Positions 1 to 8,867 of a stretch of 64,000 bases of DNA are shown here, one piece after another. A program made the translations under genes and the position numbers. Origin of the DNA: Carboxylicivirga sediminis (GTDB lineage Bacteria > Bacteroidota > Bacteroidia > Bacteroidales > Marinilabiliaceae); NCBI RefSeq assembly GCF_018156225.1, contig NZ_JAGTAR010000028.1, positions 19,715-83,714 of the forward strand, in the 5' to 3' direction. Under the pieces are notes generated by a model. The model was not told the DNA's origin and ran no database searches. It worked only from the letters and a program-made list of their open reading frames with translations. The stretch's first letter is position 1. The number at the start of each line of letters is the position of its first letter.

Positions 1-135
1 CCAGTTCCAGTCACCAATGAGCTACTCAACATCCAAGCTTTCCTGTTGCAGAAAATCCTCCAAAGCCGAATCATTGTCGCATCCAATTGTGATGAACACA
101 AGAAAAATGACAGATATAGAAAAAGGCCTCATCAT
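1..135 (-). pseudogene. Partial lipoprotein gene, start plus in-frame stop
   Basis: Reading leftwards from 135, a signal peptide with a lipobox (ITIGC, Cys at residue 19) is followed by a short acidic segment and a TAG stop at 22-24 after 37 codons. The frame continues to the window edge as LIGDWNW, which resembles the start of lipocalin-like lipoprotein domains. So this may be a secreted lipoprotein gene broken by a nonsense mutation, with the rest outside the window. It could also be a meaningless short ORF. The family is not identified. Confidence 0.35.
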
Positions 136-309
136 CCTAATATTAAAGTTTTTAGGTATAATAATTTACGCCATCTTCAAGTAGTATCAAAAATATGATG
201 CCTGATATTATCTACTCTCCCTCTGCTATCTGGCGTGTCCTTAAGCACGAGCATCTTTAATAAAGTTAGAATGCACAGAAGGTAGCGAGGGGCAGATATA
301 CATAACAAA

Positions 310-1008
310 TCAGTACCAGCCTGCTATTTGCATAATGGCCACCAACACAACCGTGATAATAGCAGCTACCCCGATGGACAAGCTGCTGACAGCACCTTCT
401 GTTTCGCCCATTTCAATGGCTTTGGAAGTGCCTATGGCGTGGGCCGCAGTACCTAAGCCTAAACCTTTGGCTATAGGATGTGTGATGCGCAATAAACGAA
501 AAATTACACTTGCCATCGAAGCCCCTATCAGGCCGGTCAGAATAATAGATACCACCGTTATCCCTTCGATACCGCCTATATCATTACTAAGCGCAATACC
601 AATGGGCGTTGTAATGGAATGCGGCAAAAGGGAGCGTTCCAGCATGTCGTTGAGGCCAAACACACGCCCCAAAAGTAACACCGAAACAAGAGAGGCCAAC
701 ACGCCACTGACAATACCACTGATAATAGCCAGCTTATATTTCACCAACAGCCTGCGCTGACGATACAAGGGTAAGGCCAGCACTACCGTAACAGGCCCCA
801 GGAAATCATGAATAATACCGGCTCCCTGCATGTATTGCTCATAGGGTATATGGGCCAACTGCAATAGCACCACAATCACAAATATGCTTATGAGCAATGG
901 GTTAATCCAGTTCTTTCGAAAGTAATTGCGCAGCCACATGCCGCCATAAAACAGACCTACGGTAAGCAGTATGCCAAACAGGTGATTATTGGTTAAAGCC
1001 TCAATCAT
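310..1008 (-). CDS. lrgB: LrgB/CidB-family membrane protein
   Basis: This 232-residue integral membrane protein belongs to the LrgB/CidB family. Members work with a small LrgA partner at the inner membrane; roles proposed in other bacteria include control of murein hydrolase activity and, for some homologues, transport of small carboxylates. The sequence is a run of hydrophobic helices with the family-typical stretch LPHSITTPIGIALS near residues 128-141 and the glycine-rich GLGLGTAAHAIGTSKA near 181-196. Length is normal. Its start overlaps the end of the upstream lrgA by 8 bp, so the two are almost surely co-transcribed and translationally coupled. The exact substrate or physiological role here cannot be read from sequence. 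Confidence 0.88.
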   Translation of the reverse strand: MIEALTNNHLFGILLTVGLFYGGMWLRNYFRKNWINPLLISIFVIVVLLQLAHIPYEQYMQGAGIIHDFLGPVTVVLALPLYRQRRLLVKYKLAIISGIVSGVLASLVSVLLLGRVFGLNDMLERSLLPHSITTPIGIALSNDIGGIEGITVVSIILTGLIGASMASVIFRLLRITHPIAKGLGLGTAAHAIGTSKAIEMGETEGAVSSLSIGVAAIITVVLVAIMQIAGWY

Positions 1009-1354
1009 TGTTCTTCTTTTTAATTATGAATTGAGTAACCAGCGCTGAAACCACCATTACAAGCAGAGTAGATAGTACAATGGTGCCGATAACCCCTGCC
1101 AGGTGTCCGTCAATTAACTGGTAGGCCACCATCACACTCACCCCGGCAGGAATAAAAAAGAAAGGCATCTTCTCAAGAAAGAAGTTAGCCGTTTCGGCAA
1201 TATGCGCCTCCTTTACAACTCCGGTGATTAAAAGGATAAGTAAGATTAGCATGCCCACAATACTTCCGGGTAAGGGCAATGACAAGCCTTTACTAAGAAG
1301 TTCGCCCGCAAAATTGATTGATAGTATAATGGCTAATTGCCTAAATATTCTCAT
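1001..1354 (-). CDS. lrgA: LrgA/CidA-family holin-like protein
   Basis: This is a 117-residue protein of the CidA/LrgA family with about four hydrophobic segments. The motif LPLPGSIVGMLILLILL near residues 26-42 is the family hallmark. In other bacteria LrgA is a small holin-like membrane protein that acts with LrgB. It is the first gene of the leftward lrgA-lrgB pair, and the 8-bp overlap implies a single mRNA. The gene ends in a lysine/asparagine-rich tail. No LytSR-type regulator is adjacent; the two-component system to its right is of a different class. Confidence 0.88.
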   Translation of the reverse strand: MRIFRQLAIILSINFAGELLSKGLSLPLPGSIVGMLILLILLITGVVKEAHIAETANFFLEKMPFFFIPAGVSVMVAYQLIDGHLAGVIGTIVLSTLLVMVVSALVTQFIIKKKNND

Positions 1355-1488
1355 TCTCTTCCCCTATGTGTATTTGAAGTGTGCAAAGATAAGGGAATAG
1401 TGGACAATAATATGACTTGTTAAACTTTAGACACAAGCGTTAAGATTGATTTACAATACTTGGATTAACCGCAGAGAACTCCGATAAC

Positions 1489-1520
1489 AAAGAGAATTGC
1501 TAAAAATTCTCTTTTTACTT
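1489..1520. terminator. Possible hairpin downstream of the response regulator
   Basis: A 10-bp inverted repeat (AAAGAGAATT / AATTCTCTTT) with a six-base loop lies between lrgA and the response-regulator gene. A run of T follows on the plus strand; the minus-strand tail is weaker, so use as a terminator for the leftward response regulator is uncertain. The surrounding 285 bp has no gene. Confidence 0.35.
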
Positions 1521-1639
1521 CTTTACCTCTGCAGTAAAATCAATTAAGCGGACTAACCGTGTCTTTACGCATGGTAGCTGAGAGAATTACTGGACATACT
1601 CTGCTTGTTCCTTCAACTCTGCGGTGGAGAATATAGGCA

Positions 1640-3034
1640 TTACTCATCCAGCCCTATCCCCTTCACTATTTCAATATTGAATTTCTTGATTTTTCGTTTG
1701 AGGGCATCACGACTGATACCGAGCAGAGTTGCTGCCTTTGTCTGATTAAACTCAGTTTGCTTCAGGGCGGCCTCAATCAGCTGCTGTTCGTGCTCATCAA
1801 TATTAAGCGTGCCGTTGGTCACAGCCGGCTTAGCTGCTGTATCTTCTCCCCTTAAAGGAAAATCTTCGGGTTGCAGGGTGTCGCTATCTGCTAAAATCAT
1901 GGCCCGCTCCACCATATTGCGCAGCTCGCGCACATTGCCCGGAAAGTGATAGCGCTGCAACTTATTCACTAATGCTGGAGCAATTGCAGGCACACTCTTA
2001 CGCTTGCGCTTGGCAATGTCCTTCACAAAATGCTTCAACAAGGGCAACACGTCTTCGGGGCGCTCGCGTAGTGGCGGTATGTTTATTTCAATGGTGTTAA
2101 TCCGGTGAAACAAGTCGATTCTGAATTGCTTTTCGTTGATCAGTTCCTCGATGTTTTTATTGGTGGCTGAAATGATGCGCACATCAACCGGTATCTCTTT
2201 ATTACTACCAACACGTTTAATCCGGTTTTCTTCGATAGCCCGCAGCAGTTTGGCCTGCAAGGCATAAGGCATATCTGCAATTTCATCCAGGAACAGGGTG
2301 CCCTTATTAGCCAGTTCAAAATAGCCCTTCTTCTCATCGCGCGCATCGGTAAAAGCACCTTTTACATGGCCAAAAAACTCACTCTCGAGCAAGGTTTCAG
2401 GAATGGCCGAGCTATTAACAGGCGCGAACACCTGCTTCTTACGCGGACTGCCAAAGTGAATGATGCGTGAGATGATTTCCTTACCAGTACCGTTCTCGCC
2501 AGTCACCAGCACATTTACATCGCCATCTTCGGCCGCCTTCAGAGCCATCTGCAGCACCTTTTTTATCTGCAGACTCTCGCCAACAAAATCCTTTTCAATC
2601 ATGCCCTCCAACTCCTTTGACACCAGTGCCCCACGGTTTTCAGCTGCTTCGAGCTTCGACTGCATAAGCAGAAACTTCTCAGTACGCTCAATAGCCAGCT
2701 GTATATCCATAATCTGAAAGGGTTTACGAATAAAATCCGATGCACCCTGCCGCATAGCCTGTATCACCATGTCCATATCACCATAACCGCTAATCATGAT
2801 GATCTCCAGGTTGGGGTACTCTTGCTTGACTTTCTTCAGGATGTCCAGCCCGTTCATGCCCGGCAGCATCACATCCAGAATAAGCACCCCTGGCCGCTCC
2901 TTTTCCAACACCGCAAAGCCCTCATTGGGCGTATTAGCAGTAAAAACATTGAATTTACGCTTCTCAAGGTGATATTTCAGCTTTTCGGTTATACGAGATT
3001 CATCGTCTAGTATGAGTACTTTCAGCTCGTTCAT
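1640..3034 (-). CDS. Sigma-54-dependent response regulator (NtrC type)
   Basis: This 464-residue protein has the three-part NtrC layout. A receiver domain spans residues 4-120 with acidic residues D10/D11 and phospho-acceptor D54 in LILDV. A sigma-54 AAA+ ATPase domain spans about 150-375 with Walker A GENGTGKE, the sigma-54 contact loop GAFTDA and Walker B GTLFLDEIAD. A Fis-type helix-turn-helix follows at the C-terminus (NQTKAATLLGISRDALKRK). It should activate RpoN promoters after phosphorylation. The histidine kinase gene ends 13 bp upstream on the same strand, so they form a cognate pair. Targets are unknown; I found no convincing GG-N10-GC promoter nearby. Confidence 0.93.
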   Translation of the reverse strand: MNELKVLILDDESRITEKLKYHLEKRKFNVFTANTPNEGFAVLEKERPGVLILDVMLPGMNGLDILKKVKQEYPNLEIIMISGYGDMDMVIQAMRQGASDFIRKPFQIMDIQLAIERTEKFLLMQSKLEAAENRGALVSKELEGMIEKDFVGESLQIKKVLQMALKAAEDGDVNVLVTGENGTGKEIISRIIHFGSPRKKQVFAPVNSSAIPETLLESEFFGHVKGAFTDARDEKKGYFELANKGTLFLDEIADMPYALQAKLLRAIEENRIKRVGSNKEIPVDVRIISATNKNIEELINEKQFRIDLFHRINTIEINIPPLRERPEDVLPLLKHFVKDIAKRKRKSVPAIAPALVNKLQRYHFPGNVRELRNMVERAMILADSDTLQPEDFPLRGEDTAAKPAVTNGTLNIDEHEQQLIEAALKQTEFNQTKAATLLGISRDALKRKIKKFNIEIVKGIGLDE

Positions 3035-3047
3035 TTAATTCTGTTTT

Positions 3048-5138
3048 CTATAAATTATCAGCCAGTGGTAAAATCACCACCATAGCGGTTCCTTTGCCCG
3101 GTTCACTTTCTACTTCAATGCGCCCCCGCATTTCTTTAATGAGGCTATATGATATTGATAAGCCTAAACCAGTACCTTTTCCCAGCTGTTTGCTGGTTAC
3201 AAATGGCAGGAATATATCGGTTTTACGATTATGCGATATGCCCACTCCATTATCACGGATGCATAGATACACATTTTCATTTTCATAGTAGGTTTCTATG
3301 GTCACCTGCATCTTTAGTTCTGGTTCTTGGTGTTTGCGTTCCTCCACAGCATCTTTCGCATTCGACAGCAGGTTGTGTATTACCTGCTCCAGTTTGTGGG
3401 GATTACCCAAGACGCAAGGCAAGTCACCAGACAAATTTGTAAAGAGGCTAATGTGGTGATTGGCATACTGACTACCAATCATGGAGGTGGCCGCACGCAC
3501 ACATTCACTCACATCAAACTCCTCTTCCACCTCGTCCTTTTGCCCACTGCTAAATATGCGTATATGATCCACAATCTGACGCACCCGGACAATGTCTTCA
3601 AATATTTCATTCACCGATTTATTGAGGAATTCTCTATCTGCCTGCTCCTCCATCAGCTCGTACTTAATACTCTCGGCCGACAAGGAGATGTTCTGCACGG
3701 GTTGGTTGATTTCGTGGGCAATACCCGCCGCCAGCTCACCCAACGAAGTCAAACTGCTTTGGTGCATGATTATTTGCTGTTGCTCCTCCTGTTTTTTCAG
3801 GGCTTCGGCAATGCGCTGCTCCAGGTTCTTATTTTCCTGCCCTTTGAGGTAGTAGCGGTAATAGATGATAAACACCAGGATGGAAGTAATGATAATGGTA
3901 AACCCAAATGACAGGCGCCATTTTATAAGGTTCTCCTTTTCCAATTCCAATAGGTAGTTTTTGTTTTTGGTTTGCAATATCTCATTCTCACGCTGCTTCT
4001 CTTCCAGAGCCTGCAGAGCCAGGGCATCCACAAAGTTGGTGATGTTCTCTTCCATCACCATAGCTTCCGACAGATCGGAATGCAAAATCCGGTACTCATA
4101 GGCCTTCTGGTAATTGCCAAGTGCCTCATATGCCTCCGATAACACCAGGTAATTATCGCGCAGTAAATCATTGGCATCCGCCACCTTTGCCAACTTCACA
4201 CTTTTATTGTAGCTACTAATGGCTTTCCGATAATTTTCTCTTTGCGCCTCAATCATACCAATACGCATCAAACTCATAGCTGCTTCCCAGTGCCCGTTTT
4301 GCTCAATCTGCATCTTCAGCGCGTTCTGGTAATACTCATGCGCCTGCTCCAAATCACCTTTAAAAAAATAGGCATTGGCTATGTTGCTCAATAGTATGGA
4401 CACATTCTGCCGATCGCCCCGTTCTTCCAGCATCTGCTGCATGCGAGTAAAATAAATCAGGGCTGTATCATACTCTTTCTGGTAAAACCATATCTGGCCA
4501 ATCTGATCCAACAGTCGAATTACCTCACTTTTGGCTTCGTCCCCTTCCTCTTCTTCTACCATCTCCAGTGCCTTCTCATAATAGGTCAATGCCTGCGAAT
4601 AGTCGGCTATATTTTTGTAAACATCGGCCATATTCTTATAGGTCTCTGCAATTTTTTTCCAGTTCTTTTCAGTGATATACAGATTGAGCGAACGCTTGTA
4701 GTTCTTCAACGCTTTTTCGGACTGACTCAAACGAAAATAGGTAGACGAAAGGGTAGACATACTTTGGTTATCACCAATAAGTCGATACTCAAGAAGTGAT
4801 TTTCGATACGACTCCAGCAAGCGCTCATAGTCGTTGGTAAAATAATAGCCCATCCCCAGGTTATTGTATGCCTCGGCCTTGCCGCGCTTATCATCAATGC
4901 GGCTGGCTATCTGCAGGGCCTGCTCGGCATACTTAATGGCACGCTGTGGGTCACTGTAGATATGTGATTTAGACAGTTTATTGTAAATCTGCACCTGCTC
5001 TTTAGTAGAGGCATTCTGTAGCTTTTTCAGCAAGGCTTCATTGCTGTCATCCTGAGCGCTTATACCAGGCCAATGGCACAATGCAAGTAACAAACAAATT
5101 AACGGAAACAGGTATTTTGAGATAGTTGGCTGACGCAT
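3048..5138 (-). CDS. TPR-containing sensor histidine kinase
   Basis: This 696-residue kinase has a signal peptide (residues 1-28), then a long periplasmic region of tetratricopeptide repeats (about 30-370; for example YNNLGMGYYFTNDYERLLE and ANAYFFKGDLEQAHEYYQNAL). A coiled coil and one transmembrane helix follow at about 405-428. The cytoplasmic HisKA domain has H475 in GIAHEINQP, and the HATPase domain has the N box (LLSNAKDAV), DNGVG and GTGLGLS. The kinase class matches NtrB/ZraS-like partners of sigma-54 activators, agreeing with the next gene downstream. The TPR array suggests sensing through a protein partner or peptide, which is inference. The gene is complete and first in the two-gene operon. 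Confidence 0.92.
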   Translation of the reverse strand: MRQPTISKYLFPLICLLLALCHWPGISAQDDSNEALLKKLQNASTKEQVQIYNKLSKSHIYSDPQRAIKYAEQALQIASRIDDKRGKAEAYNNLGMGYYFTNDYERLLESYRKSLLEYRLIGDNQSMSTLSSTYFRLSQSEKALKNYKRSLNLYITEKNWKKIAETYKNMADVYKNIADYSQALTYYEKALEMVEEEEGDEAKSEVIRLLDQIGQIWFYQKEYDTALIYFTRMQQMLEERGDRQNVSILLSNIANAYFFKGDLEQAHEYYQNALKMQIEQNGHWEAAMSLMRIGMIEAQRENYRKAISSYNKSVKLAKVADANDLLRDNYLVLSEAYEALGNYQKAYEYRILHSDLSEAMVMEENITNFVDALALQALEEKQRENEILQTKNKNYLLELEKENLIKWRLSFGFTIIITSILVFIIYYRYYLKGQENKNLEQRIAEALKKQEEQQQIIMHQSSLTSLGELAAGIAHEINQPVQNISLSAESIKYELMEEQADREFLNKSVNEIFEDIVRVRQIVDHIRIFSSGQKDEVEEEFDVSECVRAATSMIGSQYANHHISLFTNLSGDLPCVLGNPHKLEQVIHNLLSNAKDAVEERKHQEPELKMQVTIETYYENENVYLCIRDNGVGISHNRKTDIFLPFVTSKQLGKGTGLGLSISYSLIKEMRGRIEVESEPGKGTAMVVILPLADNL

Positions 5139-5317
5139 GGGTTTTAAGGAATCGTTTGTCGTTTAAAAATAGAAAAGTTTTTATAAACACTACTGCCAAC
5201 GGTCTACTTCTTTAAAAAAGGCGGATTAAAGCACCTGTAGCAGTGCCACATAGCAGCAACTATTCACATCTGTTAACACAGCGATTTTTATCATGTTTTT
5301 TTGCCGCATAAAGTCAT

Positions 5318-5348
5318 TGTTTATCAGTGGTTCAGCGCATTATTTTTG
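5318..5348 (+). promoter_or_regulatory. Candidate Bacteroidota-type promoter
   Basis: TATTTTTG at 5341-5348 fits the TAnnTTTG -7 element of Bacteroidota, with a TTGTTT-like -33 element about 20 bp upstream. It sits 36 bp before the outer-membrane protein start at 5384. The -33 match is imperfect. Confidence 0.45.
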
Positions 5349-5383
5349 TCCTGATTTTATCAATGCAATATTAAGGGAACACT

Positions 5384-6157
5384 ATGAAAAAATTAGTTTT
5401 GATGGCTCTATTTGCTGTCATTGCGACACAGGTTGACGCCCAAAATAACCTAAGCGTCGACTGGGGAAACACGACTAACTACATTGCCCACGGTCGTACA
5501 TTAAGTGCCAATCAGGCCTGTTTTCAACCTGGCGTGTATTATAGTTTTAACAATGGCCCAACTGTTATGGCCTGGTTCAGCCTTCCATACGACAGACAAT
5601 TTCATGCGCTGGATGAGTGGGACATCATAATCGATCACAGTGTTAATATTTACAAACGAGAACAGGATTGGAATATCAACCTGCATGGCTATGTTAACTA
5701 TTGGTATCTGCCCGTTAACGAAGAGTCGGACAAACAGAACTATTACCAGGGTATGAAATATAATGCAGGCATCCATTTTCCGTTTATGTTATCCAAGAGT
5801 AACGGTCTGAAGCTAACAACTGGTTATGATTTTTACTACTATCATCAACTGGGCAGGGACATGAATATACGTGCTGCTGGTATTCATGAATTTTTAATGA
5901 AATTTAACAAAAGTTACAAGAAGGTCAATCTGGAAGCTAAGTCTGTGATTAGCAACAATCAAGGAGCGGTAGATAACCGTATTGAGCCCGGTTGGGGATT
6001 CTTCTCACAACATTTGTCATGTTCCTTTAATATTAAGGCAATATCTTTGCGAACAGGTATTAACTATCAGAGAACATTAGAGGCTCTTGAGCCAACAGGA
6101 ATAGATAAAGATCTGCTATGGTTCTCGTTAAATATCGGCAAGAGTTTTAAACTGTAA
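5384..6157 (+). CDS. Predicted outer-membrane beta-barrel protein, function unknown
   Basis: This 257-residue protein starts with a clean signal peptide ending ...QVDAQ. The rest is rich in alternating aromatic and polar strands (YVNYWYLPV, GYDFYYYHQLG, LLWFSLNIGKSFKL) and ends in a hydrophobic strand with a near-terminal Phe, as outer-membrane barrels do. I do not recognise a named family; it resembles small putative porins. It lies divergent from the two-component operon with 245 bp between them, so it could be a target of that system, but this is only positional inference. AAGGGAACACT before ATG gives a reasonable start. Confidence 0.7.
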   Translation: MKKLVLMALFAVIATQVDAQNNLSVDWGNTTNYIAHGRTLSANQACFQPGVYYSFNNGPTVMAWFSLPYDRQFHALDEWDIIIDHSVNIYKREQDWNINLHGYVNYWYLPVNEESDKQNYYQGMKYNAGIHFPFMLSKSNGLKLTTGYDFYYYHQLGRDMNIRAAGIHEFLMKFNKSYKKVNLEAKSVISNNQGAVDNRIEPGWGFFSQHLSCSFNIKAISLRTGINYQRTLEALEPTGIDKDLLWFSLNIGKSFKL

Positions 6158-6206
6158 TTTCTTTTCATACCTAGCAAAGGTTAGGTTAATAATGGTGATA
6201 AAGGTG

Positions 6207-6241
6207 TAGAGTTGGTTCTGGCGAGCCAACTCTATTTTTTT
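6207..6241 (+). terminator. Rho-independent terminator
   Basis: A 9-bp stem (TAGAGTTGG / CCAACTCTA) is followed by seven T. It ends the outer-membrane protein gene and its T-run overlaps the 3' end of the convergent folK. Confidence 0.8.
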
Positions 6242-6624
6242 GCCCACACCTGATTAACCAACTCCTTCAAAAAATCGCGGGTGTAATAATCATCATCTGT
6301 AATCTCATCATCGTAAACAACAATATCCAGATCAATTTCGCGCGGACCAAATTTGGGGCGGCTTCTATCCCTTCCCATTTTATCTTCTATCGCCTTTAGC
6401 TTTGCATTCAGTACTTCAAAAGGCATTTTCACCAGTATGAGCACCGCACAGTTTGAAAAATCAGCCTGTTCTGTAATCCCAATTGGTTGTGTGGTCATCA
6501 CCTTAGAAGTTTTAATGACTTCTGCAATCCGATTAAGCTCATGCAAGGCTTCAGGTATTTTCGTCTCGGCACTAATATTTGAGCCAAGTCCTATAACGGC
6601 ATATACTGCACGATCTTGTTTCAT
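6232..6624 (-). CDS. folK: HPPK: 6-hydroxymethyl-dihydropterin pyrophosphokinase
   Basis: This 130-residue enzyme transfers pyrophosphate from ATP to 6-hydroxymethyl-7,8-dihydropterin in folate synthesis. The N-terminal IGLGSN motif, the TQPIG and FSNCA stretches and the strong signature PKFGPREIDLDIVVYDD (about residues 89-105) identify HPPK. It is somewhat shorter than the roughly 160 residues of many homologues but has the catalytic core. It is the last gene of a leftward run msrC-folM-folX-folK, 20 bp after folX. That placement ties the cluster to pterin metabolism. Confidence 0.9.
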   Translation of the reverse strand: MKQDRAVYAVIGLGSNISAETKIPEALHELNRIAEVIKTSKVMTTQPIGITEQADFSNCAVLILVKMPFEVLNAKLKAIEDKMGRDRSRPKFGPREIDLDIVVYDDEITDDDYYTRDFLKELVNQVWAKK

Positions 6625-6644
6625 TGGCTAAAACTTAAAAGCAT

Positions 6645-6995
6645 TTATTTTTGAGCAGAAAGGGTAATCGAAACACTCTCGGAGAAACGCAAGGCATGCA
6701 GCTTATCCACCTCTACTTCGACCGACTGAACCCGCTCATACTGCATAATAGTATCGAGAATCATGCGTGCCAGCGCTTCGAGCAAGTTAAAGCGGCTATT
6801 CTCTACCTTCTCAATAATTTGTTTAGTAATGGTGCGATAATCAAGGGCATCATCGGGCAAATCACTTAATTCTTCTTTGCCGCTTGCGTAGTGAATGGTG
6901 ATATTCAGCATTACATCTTGTCGCTTACCTATTTCATGTGGATTAAAACCAACATAGCTCCGCAGCAACAAGTTCTTTATCTTTAATTTACCCAT
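6645..6995 (-). CDS. folX: FolX-like dihydroneopterin-triphosphate epimerase / FolB-type aldolase
   Basis: This 116-residue protein is of the FolB/FolX fold, forming tunnel-shaped oligomers that bind pterins. By eye the sequence is closer to Escherichia coli FolX than to FolB: it shares RQD...N.TIHY, ALDYRTITKQIIEKVEN, and VEVDKLHALRFSESVSITLS with FolX. FolX epimerises dihydroneopterin triphosphate at C2' towards dihydromonapterin; FolB cleaves the side chain for folate. The neighbour upstream is a FolM-type reductase, the next enzyme in the tetrahydromonapterin route, and the neighbour downstream is folK. A dual aldolase/epimerase role is possible, because no separate folB is visible in this window. 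Confidence 0.72.
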   Translation of the reverse strand: MGKLKIKNLLLRSYVGFNPHEIGKRQDVMLNITIHYASGKEELSDLPDDALDYRTITKQIIEKVENSRFNLLEALARMILDTIMQYERVQSVEVEVDKLHALRFSESVSITLSAQK

Positions 6996-7029
6996 AGTAT
7001 AGTTTTTGGTCTATGGATAAAACGAACAA

Positions 7030-7749
7030 CTATATTAAATGTTGAGCAGAATCACAATAGATAATCTGGCCACTGATGTTTTCATTAGTAATAATCAAAT
7101 CGATGGTTGATGCAATATTAGCCAGTTCCACTTTGTTTTTCAGTGGTGTACTTCCAACCACTGAATTAAAATAACTATCATCTTTGCCTTCCGGTGGTAG
7201 CACGGGACCAAGCGCTATACCATTCACTCTTATCTCGGGCGCCCATTCTAAGGCAGACATTTTGGTATATTCTGCCAAACTCTTTTTAGCTAACAGATAC
7301 ATGGCATGCGACGTATCATTGGTAATGATGGCAGTATCTAACAGGTTAATAATAGATCCATGTCCTCCGACTTTTCGATACTGCTGCCCAATAATCATAG
7401 GGGCATACAAGTGAATGGCCATCATCTCTTCCATATCTTGCAAAGATACTTCTCGCAAAGTACCTGGCGCATAACGGCTGGCGTTATGAATAATCACATC
7501 GGGTATACCATAATCGCCGAACACCTGCTTAATATATGCAGGTAGTTGCTTCCAATCGCTTAAATTGTAAGTCAAGAGAGTAAACTGCTGGTCAGGATAT
7601 TTGTCACTCAACTCGGTCACTAATAGCTCCCCTTCCTTCTGGCTTTGATTAACATGAATCAGCACATCGTATCCAGCCCTTGCAAAATGCTGTGACAGAT
7701 ACCTGCCTACGCGCTTGGCTCCCCCTGTAATTAACACCTGCTTATTCAT
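7030..7749 (-). CDS. folM: FolM/PTR1-type pteridine reductase (SDR)
   Basis: This 239-residue short-chain dehydrogenase has the nucleotide motif TGGAKRVG at residues 8-15. The Arg at the sixth position (TGxxxRxG) separates pteridine reductases such as PTR1 and FolM from ordinary SDRs, which have TGxxxGxG. The HNAS motif (near 94) and YLLAK, with the catalytic Tyr and Lys, complete the active site. FolM reduces dihydromonapterin to tetrahydromonapterin with NADPH and has weak dihydrofolate reductase activity. Its ATG overlaps the stop of the upstream msrC by one base (TAATG), so the genes are translationally coupled. folX follows after 34 bp. The call rests on motif and context. Confidence 0.72.
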   Translation of the reverse strand: MNKQVLITGGAKRVGRYLSQHFARAGYDVLIHVNQSQKEGELLVTELSDKYPDQQFTLLTYNLSDWKQLPAYIKQVFGDYGIPDVIIHNASRYAPGTLREVSLQDMEEMMAIHLYAPMIIGQQYRKVGGHGSIINLLDTAIITNDTSHAMYLLAKKSLAEYTKMSALEWAPEIRVNGIALGPVLPPEGKDDSYFNSVVGSTPLKNKVELANIASTIDLIITNENISGQIIYCDSAQHLI

Positions 7750-8210
7750 TATCCGTAAATTAGTGCAACAATCTTTTCTAGCCCAGCTTTATCAGCCTGG
7801 TCAAACGCAGAGTATTCCTTACTATCAACATCCAATACGGCTACCACACGCTTTTCCTTATCAAAAACAGGTACTACAATCTCTGAATTGCTGGCCGATG
7901 AACACGCAATATGCCCCGGAAAATCATGCACATTATCAACAACAACAGTTTCTCCACTATTTATACCGGCCCAGCAAACACCTGTATCCTTTTTTAACTT
8001 AAGGCATGCAACGGGTCCCTGATAGGCCCCTACCAGCAATTCACCTTCAATTAATTCATAAAAACCAGTCCAATAGTAATAGCTAAATTTATGTTGCAGA
8101 ATAGCATTAATTGTAGCCATGCGCGACACTGGATTAGTCGTTGCCTGAATGAGCTCTTTAATCTGTTCATATACGCGCTCGTATCGTTTAATTTTGCTTT
8201 GTTCGTTCAT
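7749..8210 (-). CDS. msrC: Free methionine-(R)-sulfoxide reductase (GAF domain)
   Basis: This 153-residue single-GAF-domain protein matches the fRMsr family (E. coli MsrC/YebR). The three cysteines of the family are present: C69 (GPVACLK), C79 (TGVCW) and C103 (HIACSSASNSEIV). VLDVDS near the C-terminus is also diagnostic. The enzyme reduces free L-methionine-(R)-sulfoxide in the cytoplasm using thioredoxin. It is the first gene of the msrC-folM-folX-folK operon. Linking an oxidative-damage repair enzyme with reduced-pterin synthesis may reflect a common redox theme, which is inference. Confidence 0.88.
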   Translation of the reverse strand: MNEQSKIKRYERVYEQIKELIQATTNPVSRMATINAILQHKFSYYYWTGFYELIEGELLVGAYQGPVACLKLKKDTGVCWAGINSGETVVVDNVHDFPGHIACSSASNSEIVVPVFDKEKRVVAVLDVDSKEYSAFDQADKAGLEKIVALIYG

Positions 8211-8305
8211 ATAGAATATCGCTAAGATTTAATCTAAGTATTTTTAACTTTTTTCTTCAATTAGTCAAACCCGAGAGGAATATCTTCCCCGAAATACTTT
8301 ATTAT

Positions 8306-8344
8306 TAATAAAAAACCGGTGCAAATTACAAATTTACACCGGTT
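8306..8344 (-). terminator. Rho-independent terminator after the ECF sigma gene
   Basis: A 14-bp stem (AACCGGTGCAAATT paired with AATTTACACCGGTT, one G-U) with a short loop is followed on the minus strand by TTTTTTATTAAT. It lies 23 bp beyond the sigma gene stop. Confidence 0.82.
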
Positions 8345-8366
8345 AATATGTTTTCAAAACAGAAAT

Positions 8367-8867
8367 CTATTTATCCTTAAGCATTTCCTGCAACTTCTTA
8401 CGGGTAAAGAATATACGGCTCTTCACTGTACCAATTGGTAAATCCAGCTTTTCAGCAATTTCCTTGTATTTAAATCCTTGCGTATGCATTTTAAACGGAA
8501 TTCTGAATTCATCATCCAACTTCTCTACCTTGGAATTCATTTCCATTACGGCATATACATTTTCAGGTGTTTCGGATGCGTAATTCCTTTTATACGCCGC
8601 ACGAATAGCATCTTCTGTGCTATCAAAAGTGCTCCTGGTTTTCTGCACTCGGCGATAGTTGTTAATAAACGTGTTCTTCATGATTGTAAATACCCAAGCC
8701 TTAAAGTTGGTGTTATTTACAAATTGGTCCCGGTAAGTCAAAGCCTTCAGCGTTGTTTCCTGCAACAAATCGCGGGCATCTTCATCATTGGCAGTTAAAC
8801 TTAATGCAAAGTACAAAAGCTTATCCTGCATGCTAAGTAATCGTTGATCAAATTGTACTGCGGTCAT
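8367..8867 (-). CDS. ECF-type RNA polymerase sigma factor
   Basis: This 166-residue sigma-70 family protein has region 2 (about 8-75: DARDLLQETTLKAL and FKAWVFTIMKNTFINNYRR) and region 4 (about 110-160: KYKEIAEKLDLPIGTVKSRIFFTRKKL). It directs RNA polymerase to a special promoter set. No anti-sigma factor is adjacent; this short, stand-alone form is common in Bacteroidota. It is transcribed alone, with a strong terminator after it. Its targets cannot be told from sequence. Confidence 0.9.
   Translation of the reverse strand: MTAVQFDQRLLSMQDKLLYFALSLTANDEDARDLLQETTLKALTYRDQFVNNTNFKAWVFTIMKNTFINNYRRVQKTRSTFDSTEDAIRAAYKRNYASETPENVYAVMEMNSKVEKLDDEFRIPFKMHTQGFKYKEIAEKLDLPIGTVKSRIFFTRKKLQEMLKDK

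Noticed and set aside
5139..5383. Sigma-54 promoter for the outer-membrane protein, as target of the NtrC-type regulator
   Set aside because: TGGCAC-like strings occur but none has GC at the right 10-base spacing after GG.
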